From the NCBI RefSeq assembly GCF_004798685.1, contig NZ_CP039291.1:620001-684000 (forward strand): a DNA stretch of 64,000 nucleotides, read 5' to 3'. The stretch comes from Cellulomonas shaoxiangyii (GTDB taxonomy: Bacteria > Actinomycetota > Actinomycetes > Actinomycetales > Cellulomonadaceae). A program made the translations under genes and the position numbers. Below, one piece after another: positions 32,908 through 40,513 of the stretch. The stretch's first letter is position 1. Each line of letters starts with the position of its first letter. The notes under the pieces were generated by a model. It had not been told where the DNA came from. It saw only the letters and a program-made list of their open reading frames with translations, and did not search any database.

Positions 32908-33233
32908 CGAACATCGTGCTCAACGCGATCGTGCTCGCGGTGCTGCTCGCCGTGTCGTGGCCCGTCCTGCGCCGGCTGCGCGGCGGTCCGGTGCTCGGCG
33001 CGGTCGCGTTCGTCTGCGTGCTCACCGCGGTGTTCGACACGCTCATGATCGAGGTGGGCCTCTACGTGTTCGACCCGGACAAGATCCTCGGCGTGCACGT
33101 CTGGGGCGCGCCGCTCGAGGACTTCGCGTACGCCATCGCCGCCGCCGTGGGCATGCCCGTGCTCTGGACGGCGCTGGGCCGGACCCGGTGGGGCTCGCGG
33201 CGCGCCGCGGAGGAGGACGCCCCCGGTGCGTGA
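32904..33233 (+). CDS. crtYf: C50 carotenoid epsilon-cyclase subunit, CrtYf-like
   Basis: A 109-residue membrane protein, the second cyclase subunit: helices at the N-terminus (NIVLNAIVLAVLLAVSWPVL) and middle, then FDPDKILGVHVWGAPLEDFA with the PLED motif of heterodimeric cyclases. Acts with CrtYe on the elongated lycopene. Overlaps crtEb by 8 nt. Confidence 0.82.
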   Translation: MTNIVLNAIVLAVLLAVSWPVLRRLRGGPVLGAVAFVCVLTAVFDTLMIEVGLYVFDPDKILGVHVWGAPLEDFAYAIAAAVGMPVLWTALGRTRWGSRRAAEEDAPGA

Positions 33234-34095
33234 GGTGCTCGCCGCGTCGCGGCCGTTCTCGTGGATCAACACCGCCTACCCGTTCGCCGCCGGCTGGCTG
33301 CTCGCGACCGGCGGGCGCGTCGACGTGGCGTTCGTCGTCGGGACGCTGTTCTTCCTCGTCCCCTACAACCTGCTGATGTACGGCGTCAACGACGTCTTCG
33401 ACTACGCCTCCGACCTGCGCAACCCGCGCAAGGGCGGCATCGAGGGCGGGCTCGTCGACCCGGCCCGCGCCCGGAGCGTGCACCGGCGGATCCTCGTCGC
33501 GTGCGTCGTCACGACCGTGCCGTTCGTGGTCTGGCTGCTCGCGCTCGGGTCCCCCGCCGCGGGGCTCGTGCTCGCCGTCGTGCTGTTCGCCGTCGTGGCG
33601 TACTCCGCGCCCGGGCTGCGGTTCAAGGAGCGGCCGGTCCTCGACTCGCTGACGTCGGCGACCCACTTCGTCGGGCCGCTGCTGTACGCGCTCGTGCTCG
33701 CCGACGCGCCGCTGACGGCACGCACGACGTGGCCCGTGCTCGTCGCGTTCGTGCTGTGGGGGATGGCGTCGCACGCGTTCGGTGCGGTGCAGGACGTCCG
33801 CGCGGACCGCGAGGGCGGCATCGCGTCGGTGGCGACCGTGCTGGGCGCGCGGCCCACCGTGCGGGCGGCCACCGCCACGTACGTGCTGGCCGCCGCGGTG
33901 CTGCTGGCCCTGCCGTGGCCCGGTGTGCTCGCCGCGCTGCTGCCGCTGCCGTACGCGGTGAGCACGTGGCGATTCCGCGGCGTCACGGACGCCGACTGCG
34001 AGCGCGCGAACGCCGGCTGGCGCACCTTCCTGTGGCTGAACCTCGTGACCGGGTTCCTCGTGACGATGCTGCTGCTCGCGGTCGCGCTGACCTGA
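33226..34095 (+). CDS. crtEb: lycopene elongase, UbiA prenyltransferase family
   Basis: A 289-residue integral membrane prenyltransferase with about eight helices. The Asp-rich motif YGVNDVFDYASDLRNPRKGG and the second, AVQDVRADREGGIASVATVL, are the UbiA/elongase sites. It adds two C5 units to lycopene (C40) to give flavuxanthin-type C50 carotenoids before cyclisation. Last gene of the crt operon; GTG start within crtYf. Confidence 0.88.
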   Translation: MREVLAASRPFSWINTAYPFAAGWLLATGGRVDVAFVVGTLFFLVPYNLLMYGVNDVFDYASDLRNPRKGGIEGGLVDPARARSVHRRILVACVVTTVPFVVWLLALGSPAAGLVLAVVLFAVVAYSAPGLRFKERPVLDSLTSATHFVGPLLYALVLADAPLTARTTWPVLVAFVLWGMASHAFGAVQDVRADREGGIASVATVLGARPTVRAATATYVLAAAVLLALPWPGVLAALLPLPYAVSTWRFRGVTDADCERANAGWRTFLWLNLVTGFLVTMLLLAVALT

Positions 34096-34231
34096 GCGCG
34101 TGCGCGTGCCCGCCGCGTCAGACGAGGCGGCCCAGCTCGGGCAGCGTCACGCCCGGGTCGGCGACGGGGGCGCGCGGCTGCGAGACGGTCGCCCACCGCC
34201 GCTCTCCTCGGTGCGCGCACCGACCGGCCGG

Positions 34232-34909
34232 TCAGACCTCGCGGACGGCCTCGCCGCTGATCTCGACCTTCACGCGCTTGCCCACCAGCCAGCCGCCCGC
34301 CTCGAGGGCCACGTTCCACGACAGGCCGAAGTCCTCGCGGTTGACGTCGGTCGTCGCGGAGAACCCGAAGATGTCGCGACCGTACGGGTCGCGGCGGGCG
34401 CCGCCGAAGTGCATGTCGAGCGGGACCTCACGGGTCACGCCGCAGACGGTCAGGTCACCGACGACCGTGAACCGGCCGCCCACGCTGACGGTCCGCTCGA
34501 CGAGCTCCGTCGCCACCCGCGACCGCTCCGGCAGGTGGTTGCGCAGCCGCGCCCACTGCGCGATCGCGTCCTCCGCGACCCGGCGCTCGACGCGGCTGCT
34601 GCGGAACTCGATCGTCGGCCAGCGCTCGACGTCGAGGAAGTCCGCGCTGCGCAGGTGCGTGTCGCGGTCCTCGTTCTGCGTCGTCAGGGTGCGGGTGCGG
34701 ATCGTCGCGGTCACCTGGGAGTCCAGCGGGTCGTCGCCGACGCGGATCGTCGCCGCAGCCGCGGAGAACTCGCCCCGGACCTGGCTCACCATCATGTGGT
34801 GCGCCGTGAACCCGACGCGCTTGTGCGCGGCGTCGAGCACGTACGTGCCCGCCGCGGGGATGACCATCCCCTTCCACCGTCGCGTCGTCCCCTGCGTGCC
34901 CTCGGTCAT
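34232..34909 (-). CDS. YceI-family lipocalin-like protein
   Basis: A 225-residue YceI protein: GTYVLDAAHKRVGFTAHHMM (family start), HLRSADFLDVERWPTIEFRS, GDLTVCGVTREVPLDM and, late, REDFGLSWN. The fold binds isoprenoid-like lipids. No signal peptide is seen from ATG 34909, so it is probably cytoplasmic, as in other actinobacteria. Adjacent to the carotenoid operon but convergent with it; a link to polyisoprenoid handling is speculation. Confidence 0.87.
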   Translation of the reverse strand: MTEGTQGTTRRWKGMVIPAAGTYVLDAAHKRVGFTAHHMMVSQVRGEFSAAAATIRVGDDPLDSQVTATIRTRTLTTQNEDRDTHLRSADFLDVERWPTIEFRSSRVERRVAEDAIAQWARLRNHLPERSRVATELVERTVSVGGRFTVVGDLTVCGVTREVPLDMHFGGARRDPYGRDIFGFSATTDVNREDFGLSWNVALEAGGWLVGKRVKVEISGEAVREV

Positions 34910-35130
34910 CGTGTCGTCCCCGCTCTCGTCGCGTCGTGCAGCCGGCCTGCGACCCGGGCCGCGCCCCGGGGCGCGCCGCTGACGGTGCGGGTGAGCGGGG
35001 GTGCGACCCACGGAGCGCGCCCGGCGGTGCCGGAGCGTCCGTGTGCGGCTCATCGTCCGTCACCCGGACGGATCACGCCACATCGCCCGAAAGGCGGACA
35101 AAACGTCACGAACGCGTGACGCCGATGCGC

Positions 35131-35164
35131 ACCGGCCCCGGACCGGGCGGTCCGGGGCCGGTGG
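35131..35164 (-). terminator. hairpin terminator after the GH16 gene
   Basis: A perfect 14-bp stem (35131-35144 and 35151-35164) with a 6-nt loop lies 36 bp past the stop of the minus-strand glucanase gene. Confidence 0.8.
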
Positions 35165-35199
35165 TACGTGCGGGTCGTGCGGTCGGGCAGGGGGACCGG

Positions 35200-36534
35200 T
35201 CAGAAGGTCCAGCGCTGGTTGCCGGCGCCGGAGCAGTCCCACAGGTGCACGCGCTGCCCGTCGTGGACGGGGGTGCCGCCCGCGGCGTCCAGGCAGCGAC
35301 CGGCCTGCGGGTTGCGCAGCGTCCGGGCGCCCGCGTCGTAGGTCCAGCGCTGCGCGGGCGTGCCGTTGCACGTCCACAGCTGCACGACCGTGCCGTTGGC
35401 CGTGCCGCCGCCGCTCACGTCGAGGCACTTGCCGAGCGCGCGGATCGTGCCGTCCGTGCCGCGCGTCCACTGCTGCGCGGCGTTGCCGTTGCAGCCGGCC
35501 ACCTGGATCGGGTTGCCGTCGCGCGGGTCCGCCCACGGGACGTCGAGGCACAGGCGGTCGTCGACGCGGATCGTGCCCGTGCCGGTCGGCAGCGCGCCGC
35601 CGTTCCCGCCGCCGTTCCCGCCACCCGTCGCGCCGTTGTCGTAGACGCGGACGTAGTCGACCCGCATCTGCTGCGGCAGCTGCGTCGAGCCGTCGGGGTA
35701 GCCGGGCCACTGGCCGCCCACGGCGACGTTCAGGATGAGGAAGAACGGCTTGTCGAACACCCACTGCCGCCCGCCGAGGCTCGCCGGCGTCACCCGGTGG
35801 TAGACCTGCCCGTCGACCGACCACGTGATCTCGCCGGGCTTCCAGTCGACCGCGAACGTGTGGAAGGTGTCCGCGAACGACCAGCCCTGCGGGTGCTGGT
35901 ACGTGCCCAGCAGGCCCGCGCCGCCGGAGTACCCGGGCCCGTGGATCGTGCCGTGCACCAGGTGGGGCTCGCGGCCGATGTTCTCCATGATGTCGATCTC
36001 GCCCGAACCCGGCCACGCGTTCTGCGGGAAGTCCGCGCCGAGCATCCAGAACGCCGGCCAGATGCCCTGACCGCGCGGGATCTGGATGCGCGCCTCGACG
36101 CGGCCGTAGCGGATCTCGGCCTTGTCGTTGGTCTGCAGGCGGGCGGACGTGTACCGGCCGTCGGCCTCGCGGCGGGCCGTGATGACGAGGTTGCCGGCGC
36201 CGTCGAGCGCGGAGTTCGCGCGGGACGACGTGTACTCCTGCAGCTCCGCGTTGCCCCAGCCGCCGGCGCCGAGGTCGTGGTTCCAGACCCGGCTGTCGGG
36301 GGCCGACCCGGCGGGGCCGTCGAACTCCTGCTGCCAGACGACGTCGCCGGGGACGGCGCTCGCGGACGTGGCGGAGGTGACCGCCGCCAGGGCCCCCGCG
36401 CCAGCCACGAGGGCGGCCGTGAGGGCGGCCGTCAGCCGGCGGGTGCGGAGCTGTCGGGTGCGGGGCCGTCGGCGGCGGCCGGCGGGGTGGGTCGCCCGGG
36501 GTGCGGGGGCGGGGTGGACGGGTGCAGCGCGCAC
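35200..36534 (-). CDS. secreted GH16 beta-glucanase with C-terminal CBM13
   Basis: A 444-residue exported enzyme. A long basic n-region and hydrophobic core (AALTAALVAGAGALAAVTSA) form the signal peptide, cleaved near SASA-V. GH16 follows: WQQEFDGPAGSAPDSRVWNH, GIWPAFWMLGADFP, and the catalytic GSGEIDIMENIG (ExDxxE, about residue 177-182). After a Gly-Asn linker comes a ricin-type CBM13 with three Q-x-W repeats (QQW, QRW, QRW). Probably a beta-1,3- or mixed-linkage glucanase. GTG 36534 is chosen: GAAGGAGG lies 5 nt upstream; the frame extends further but without coding character. Confidence 0.9.
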   Translation of the reverse strand: MRAAPVHPAPAPRATHPAGRRRRPRTRQLRTRRLTAALTAALVAGAGALAAVTSATSASAVPGDVVWQQEFDGPAGSAPDSRVWNHDLGAGGWGNAELQEYTSSRANSALDGAGNLVITARREADGRYTSARLQTNDKAEIRYGRVEARIQIPRGQGIWPAFWMLGADFPQNAWPGSGEIDIMENIGREPHLVHGTIHGPGYSGGAGLLGTYQHPQGWSFADTFHTFAVDWKPGEITWSVDGQVYHRVTPASLGGRQWVFDKPFFLILNVAVGGQWPGYPDGSTQLPQQMRVDYVRVYDNGATGGGNGGGNGGALPTGTGTIRVDDRLCLDVPWADPRDGNPIQVAGCNGNAAQQWTRGTDGTIRALGKCLDVSGGGTANGTVVQLWTCNGTPAQRWTYDAGARTLRNPQAGRCLDAAGGTPVHDGQRVHLWDCSGAGNQRWTF

Positions 36535-36652
36535 GGGATCCTCCTTCGCGGTCCGGTGGGACCGTCGGGTGAATCCGCCCTGTGCCGCCTCGGCCGCCTG
36601 GGGTCGCGGCCCGACGCGAGCGGGTCCGGGTCTCCGTCGACCCGGCGTGGCG

Positions 36653-36682
36653 AGGCTAGGCCGGAGCCGCTGCGCGTGGCAA
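36653..36682 (-). promoter_or_regulatory. promoter of the GH16 gene
   Basis: On the minus strand TTGCCA (36682-36677), an 18-nt spacer and TAGCCT (36658-36653) form a good promoter with a ~110-nt leader. A second TTGCCA lies 14 nt further upstream, making a direct repeat. Confidence 0.5.
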
Positions 36683-36802
36683 CAGAGGGATGGCAACGGA
36701 TCCGTGGCAGCAGATCGGTGGCGACAGGCGGCGACGCCGGCAGGTGGCGCCGCTACGGTCGCGGGCGGCCGCCCACGTCCCGCCGCACCGAGGAGCCTGC
36801 CC

Positions 36803-37219
36803 GTGCACCGTCCGCCCGCCGGTCCCGTCCGTCACACGTGGCGCGGACCGTTCGCCGACCACGAGGTGGACGCGCTGCACGCCGAGGCGTTCGGGCACGA
36901 CCCCACCGGCGAGGGCTGGGGCAGCCGGCTCGACCGGTTCAGCCTCGGGTGGGTCACGGCGCGCGACGACCGGGGCCTCGTCGGGTTCGTCAACGTCGTC
37001 TGGGACGGCGGCGCGCACGCCTTCGTCGTGGACACGGCCGTCGCGCTGCGCGCACGCGGCGGCGGGATCGGCGCGGGACTCGTCGCGGTGGCCCGCGAGC
37101 AGGCCCGCGCCGCGGGCTGCGAGTGGCTGCACGTCGACTTCGAGGACCGGCTGCGCGGCTTCTACCTCGACGCGTGCGGCTTCGTCCCGACCGCCGCCGG
37201 GCTCATGAGGCTGCGGTAG
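36803..37219 (+). CDS. GNAT-family N-acetyltransferase
   Basis: A 138-residue acetyltransferase: FADHEVDALHAEAFGHDPTG, LVGFVNVVWDGGAHAFVVDT, the acetyl-CoA loop ALRARGGGIGAGLVAVAREQ, and CEWLHVDFEDRLRGFYLDAC. Substrate unknown. GAGGAG lies 8 nt before the GTG, and a TACGGT -10 at 36754-36759 would give a short leader. Divergent from the GH16 gene. Confidence 0.82.
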   Translation: MHRPPAGPVRHTWRGPFADHEVDALHAEAFGHDPTGEGWGSRLDRFSLGWVTARDDRGLVGFVNVVWDGGAHAFVVDTAVALRARGGGIGAGLVAVAREQARAAGCEWLHVDFEDRLRGFYLDACGFVPTAAGLMRLR

Positions 37220-37281
37220 GGCGGGCGGGCGTGCGGCGTGGCGGCGGGGGCGTTGTCGGTGGTCGGGGCGAGGGTGTGGCC

Positions 37282-37617
37282 ATGGTCGTCGTCTCGTGCT
37301 CCTGCGGTGAGGTCTCCTACCCCTCGCACAACCCCCTCCGTGCCCTGCCCGTGGCGGTGCGCGCGCGTCTCGCCGCGACCGCCGGCGAGCGTGGCACCGT
37401 CGTCGTCGACATCGACCCGGACTGGCACCCCGGCGGTGCGAGCCTGCACGTCTCGTGCGTGTGGCTCGTCGCCGAGGTCTCGCTCGAGGCCCTCGTGGCC
37501 GGCCTGGACCCCGCCGACGCCGCGCTCGTGCGCGCGGCATGGGTGCTCCCGCGCGCGGACGCGCTCGAGGTCGCCGCGCCCGAGCCCGCCGCAGCACGGC
37601 TCGCGGTCGGCGCCTGA
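37282..37617 (+). CDS. hypothetical protein, 111 residues
   Basis: Begins MVVVSCSCGEVSYPSHNPLR and continues RGTVVVDIDPDWHPGGASLH and VWLVAEVSLEALVAGLDPAD. The codon pattern looks coding and GAGGG lies 10 nt upstream. The N-terminal Cys-Ser-Cys-Gly is suggestive of a small metal site but no family is recognised and no membrane segment is present. Lies between the GNAT gene and the GyrI-like gene on the same strand. Confidence 0.55.
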   Translation: MVVVSCSCGEVSYPSHNPLRALPVAVRARLAATAGERGTVVVDIDPDWHPGGASLHVSCVWLVAEVSLEALVAGLDPADAALVRAAWVLPRADALEVAAPEPAAARLAVGA

Positions 37618-37698
37618 CGCGCTGACGCGACCGGTCGTCGTGCCCGCCGCCGCGGGACGGTGCGCCGCGCGGCACCGGACCGGCACCGGGAGGGACCG

Positions 37699-38319
37699 AT
37701 GAAGGTCGACCTGAAGAAGCAGATCCCGACGTACACCGCCCGGCGGGGCCGGTTCGACGTCGTGGAGGTCCCGCCGCTGGGCTACCTGATGGTCGACGGG
37801 CACGGCGACCCGAACACCGCGCCCGGGTACCGGGACGCCGTCGCGTCGCTCTACCCGCTGGCCTACCGGCTGAAGTTCCTGCTGCGCGACGAGATCGGGC
37901 TCGACCACGTCGTCATGCCGCTCGAGGCGCTGTGGTGGGCCGACGACATGGCGGCGTTCACGACGGCACGCGACAAGGCGCGCTGGGACTGGACCCTGAT
38001 GATCGCCGTCCCGGACGTCGTCACGGGCGCGCACCTGGCGGCGGCCCGGGCCGCGGCGGCGCGCGGGACGCACGGCCCGCTGCTCGACGCGGTCCGGCTC
38101 GAGCGGCTCGACGAGGGGCTGTGCGTGCAGACGCTGCACGTCGGGCCCTACGACGCCGAGGGCCCCGTGCTCGCCGAGCTGCACGAGCGCGTCGTGCCCG
38201 GGCACGGGCTGCGCCTGCGGGGCAGGCACCACGAGATCTACCTGGGGGACGCGCGCCGGACGGCGCCCGAGAAGCTGCGGACGATCCTGCGCCAGCCGGT
38301 CGAGCGGCCGCCGGCGTAG
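37699..38319 (+). CDS. GyrI-like small-molecule-binding domain protein
   Basis: A 206-residue protein starting MKVDLKKQIPTYTARRGRFD, with VVEVPPLGYLMVDGHGDPN, LEALWWADDMAAFTTARDKA and ending with QTLHVGPYDAEGPVLAELHE and RHHEIYLGDARRTAPEKLRT. This is the stand-alone GyrI-like fold (SOUL/effector-binding superfamily), whose members bind cationic or planar small molecules; some hydrolyse thioester-like toxins. GGAGGGACC precedes the ATG. It converges on the three-gene minus-strand module. Confidence 0.82.
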   Translation: MKVDLKKQIPTYTARRGRFDVVEVPPLGYLMVDGHGDPNTAPGYRDAVASLYPLAYRLKFLLRDEIGLDHVVMPLEALWWADDMAAFTTARDKARWDWTLMIAVPDVVTGAHLAAARAAAARGTHGPLLDAVRLERLDEGLCVQTLHVGPYDAEGPVLAELHERVVPGHGLRLRGRHHEIYLGDARRTAPEKLRTILRQPVERPPA

Positions 38320-38369
38320 CTCCGCGTCACGGCCAGCGGCGTCAGGGCTCCGGCGTCAGGGCGCCGGCG

Positions 38370-38771
38370 TCACGGCTCCGGCGTGCCCGACTCCCACGGC
38401 CCCACGTCGACCGGGAGGCCGGCCGCGCCCAGCCGCGCGACGACGTCGTCGACGACCGTGCGCACGAGGCGGCCCGCGCGGAGCTCGTCCTTGCCGCGGT
38501 CGACGGTCAGGCGCAGCGTGCACCCCCTGCCGGCCGGTGCGGACGTCACGTCGACCCGCGCGGTGACGGGCATCGGCAACTTCTGCGCCAGCAGGTTCGA
38601 CCACTGCGTCCGCCGTCCCAGCAGCGTCGTGGTGCCGGCGGCGTGCTCCACCGCGAAGCGGTGCGAGCGCAGCACCTCGGACGCCGTGGCGAGGAGCGGG
38701 TCCGCCGGGCCGTCGGTCGCGAGGGCGATCGACGGCCGGACCGTCGAGACGCCCCATGCCGGCACGCTCAC
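38370..38771 (-). CDS. unknown protein, third gene of the WxG module
   Basis: A 133-residue soluble alpha/beta protein with no recognised family: PSIALATDGPADPLLATASE, EHAAGTTTLLGRRTQWSNLL, PMPVTARVDVTSAPAGRGCT and RLVRTVVDDVVARLGAAGLP. Two strands pairs flanked by helices are predicted by eye. It overlaps the middle gene by 4 nt (GTGA), so it belongs to the module headed by the WxG protein and could be a chaperone or immunity-type partner; that is inference. Confidence 0.65.
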   Translation of the reverse strand: MSVPAWGVSTVRPSIALATDGPADPLLATASEVLRSHRFAVEHAAGTTTLLGRRTQWSNLLAQKLPMPVTARVDVTSAPAGRGCTLRLTVDRGKDELRAGRLVRTVVDDVVARLGAAGLPVDVGPWESGTPEP

Positions 38772-39160
38772 GGGCGGCCCACGCCCCCGGACCAGCGCCG
38801 GCGCAGGGCGTCGAGGGCGTCGAGCGCCTCCGCCGTCGTCTCGGGCAGCTGGTCGCGCGGCTCGGCGGCGAGCGCCTGCAGGCGCGCGCGGGAGCCGGCG
38901 CGCAGGGCGACCGCCTCGGGGCTGTCGTCCTGCCCGCCGAAGACCGCGTCGAGGGACGTGCGTCCGGCGTCGACGCGCCGCTGCACGGCCTGCCAGTCGG
39001 CGCCGAGCGCGCCCTTGCGCGCCGCCTCGGCGCGCGCGTCGCCCTCCTGCGCGCGGCGGGTCTCCAGCTCCGCCCCCAGGCGCTGGATCTCGCCCAGGGC
39101 CGCGCGGATCCGGGCCTCGGGCGTCGGTGCGTCCGCCGGGAGGCCGGTGCCCGCGGTCAT
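38768..39160 (-). CDS. helical coiled-coil-like protein, middle gene of the WxG module
   Basis: A 130-residue, almost wholly helical protein rich in Ala, Arg and Glu: PEARIRAALGEIQRLGAELE, RADWQAVQRRVDAGRTSLDA-type segments (read as GADWQAVQRRVDAGRTSLDA), and TTAEALDALDALRRRWSGG. No membrane helix or signal peptide. Start and stop overlap both neighbours (ATGA and GTGA). It may pair with the helical N-terminus of the WxG protein. Confidence 0.7.
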   Translation of the reverse strand: MTAGTGLPADAPTPEARIRAALGEIQRLGAELETRRAQEGDARAEAARKGALGADWQAVQRRVDAGRTSLDAVFGGQDDSPEAVALRAGSRARLQALAAEPRDQLPETTAEALDALDALRRRWSGGVGRP

Positions 39161-40365
39161 GCCGCCACCGGCGTGCGCGCCGCGAGGCCGCTGACGAGGT
39201 CCTCGACCAGGTCGATCGCGTCGAGGACCGACGTCTTGGCGTCGACGAACGACGCGATGGCGTCCGCCAGCCCCTCGAGGATGTTGTAGATCATGCGCAC
39301 GATCCCCACCACCTTCTCGATCTTCCACCAGATGGTCGCGGCGCCGACCGCCCAGCCGACGACCGGGACGGACGCCTCCGCGGCGAGCTGCGTGAGCACC
39401 TCCGCGATGGTGCGCAGCCCGAGCCCGATGCCCGAGCACGCCAGGCTCGAGACGAGCGCGATGTTCGAGACCAGGCCCGACACGTGGTCGCACGCGGCCT
39501 GCAGGCCCGCGCACGCGGCGGCGTACGCCGCCATGGTCACGCGGAACGCGTCACCCGCCGCGCCCTGCCAGCCGGCGGTCGTCGAGGCGACCAGCCCGGC
39601 GCAGTTGCGCCCCGTCGCGGCGTACGCCTCACCCGCGAACCCCCACGCCGCCGCGGAGCACTTGATGGCCCGCCAGTCGCCGCCGAGCGGCTTGAACACG
39701 CACTCGGCGAGGACCGAGATACCGAGGAGCTTCTCCGCGACCCAGTCGATCGAGCCGAGCAGGACGCCGGCGTTCCAGCGCAGGTCCTGCACGGGGTTGT
39801 CGGTCGCCTGGGGCACGACCAGGTAGGACGACGCGTCGACGACCTCGACCACCTGGCCGGGCGAGCCCCAGCGGCTGACGTCCTCGCCGATCCCGCGCGC
39901 GTCGGCCACGGCGTCGCGGACGGAGGTGCCGACGCCCTGCGCCTTGGAGCCGAGCCACGAGTCCGCGTCGCCGTGGTCGGAGGGCGCGGACTCCTGGGCC
40001 GCGCCGAGCGGCGGCACGCCGCCGCGCGGGTCCTGCCACGGCGCGGGCGCGGAGCCGAGGCCCGTGGCGAGGTCGTCCAGGTTCGCGCAGGCCGCCTGGT
40101 CCGCCTCCGCGTACGTCGTCGACGTGGCGCGCACGTGGTCGGCGGTCAGCTCGGCGACGCGGGCCGCGCCGCGCGCGACCTGGGCGCCCAGCTCCACGGT
40201 GGCCATGGAGAGCGGGACGAGCAGCGCCAGCAGCGCGCCGGTCGAGTCGCGGATGTCGCCGTGGCTGCGCAGGTACGGCTCGACGGCCCGCAGGTGTTGC
40301 GCCTGCCGGTCGAGCAGCTGCTCGCTGCGGCCCAGGGTGGTGTAGTCCACCACGATCGCGCTCAT
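39157..40365 (-). CDS. WxG-type, type VII secretion-like protein
   Basis: A 402-residue protein. The N-terminal 100 residues are helical (TLGRSEQLLDRQAQHLRAVE, VARGAARVAELTADHVRATS) like ESX substrate/EspC modules. A second helical pair near residue 270 has a W-x-G turn, ASTTAGWQGAAGDAFRVTMA, and the C-terminal part is hydrophobic (VPVVGWAVGAATIWWKIEKV, VGIVRMIYNILEGLADAIAS), possibly membrane-inserting. It resembles LXG/WXG100 effectors but no toxin domain is recognised. GGGGAG precedes ATG 40365, and TAGCAT at 40425-40420 (minus) may be its -10. No eccC or other secretion gene is in the window. Confidence 0.7.
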   Translation of the reverse strand: MSAIVVDYTTLGRSEQLLDRQAQHLRAVEPYLRSHGDIRDSTGALLALLVPLSMATVELGAQVARGAARVAELTADHVRATSTTYAEADQAACANLDDLATGLGSAPAPWQDPRGGVPPLGAAQESAPSDHGDADSWLGSKAQGVGTSVRDAVADARGIGEDVSRWGSPGQVVEVVDASSYLVVPQATDNPVQDLRWNAGVLLGSIDWVAEKLLGISVLAECVFKPLGGDWRAIKCSAAAWGFAGEAYAATGRNCAGLVASTTAGWQGAAGDAFRVTMAAYAAACAGLQAACDHVSGLVSNIALVSSLACSGIGLGLRTIAEVLTQLAAEASVPVVGWAVGAATIWWKIEKVVGIVRMIYNILEGLADAIASFVDAKTSVLDAIDLVEDLVSGLAARTPVAA

Positions 40366-40501
40366 CGGTCTCCCCGTGTCGATGCCACCCGCCCCCCGTG
40401 CCGGGTGGGCTCGGTCCGGATGCTAATGGCCGCGCGGAGCGTCGTCGCAGGTCATGGGGCTGTTGTCCCGGATTGCCCGCGACGTCGGGGCCGCGCGGTG
40501 C

Positions 40502-40507
40502 CACCAT
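40502..40507 (+). promoter_or_regulatory. possible -10 element for rtcB
   Basis: CACCAT lies 6 nt before the GTG at 40514, matching the arrangement before purF. Confidence 0.35.
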
Positions 40508-40513
40508 CGCGGT

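Noticed and set aside
34118..34234. Minus-strand 38-codon frame ending PGVTLPELGRLV
   Set aside because: It has no start codon and lies between two stops; the codon bias is suggestive but not enough to call a gene.
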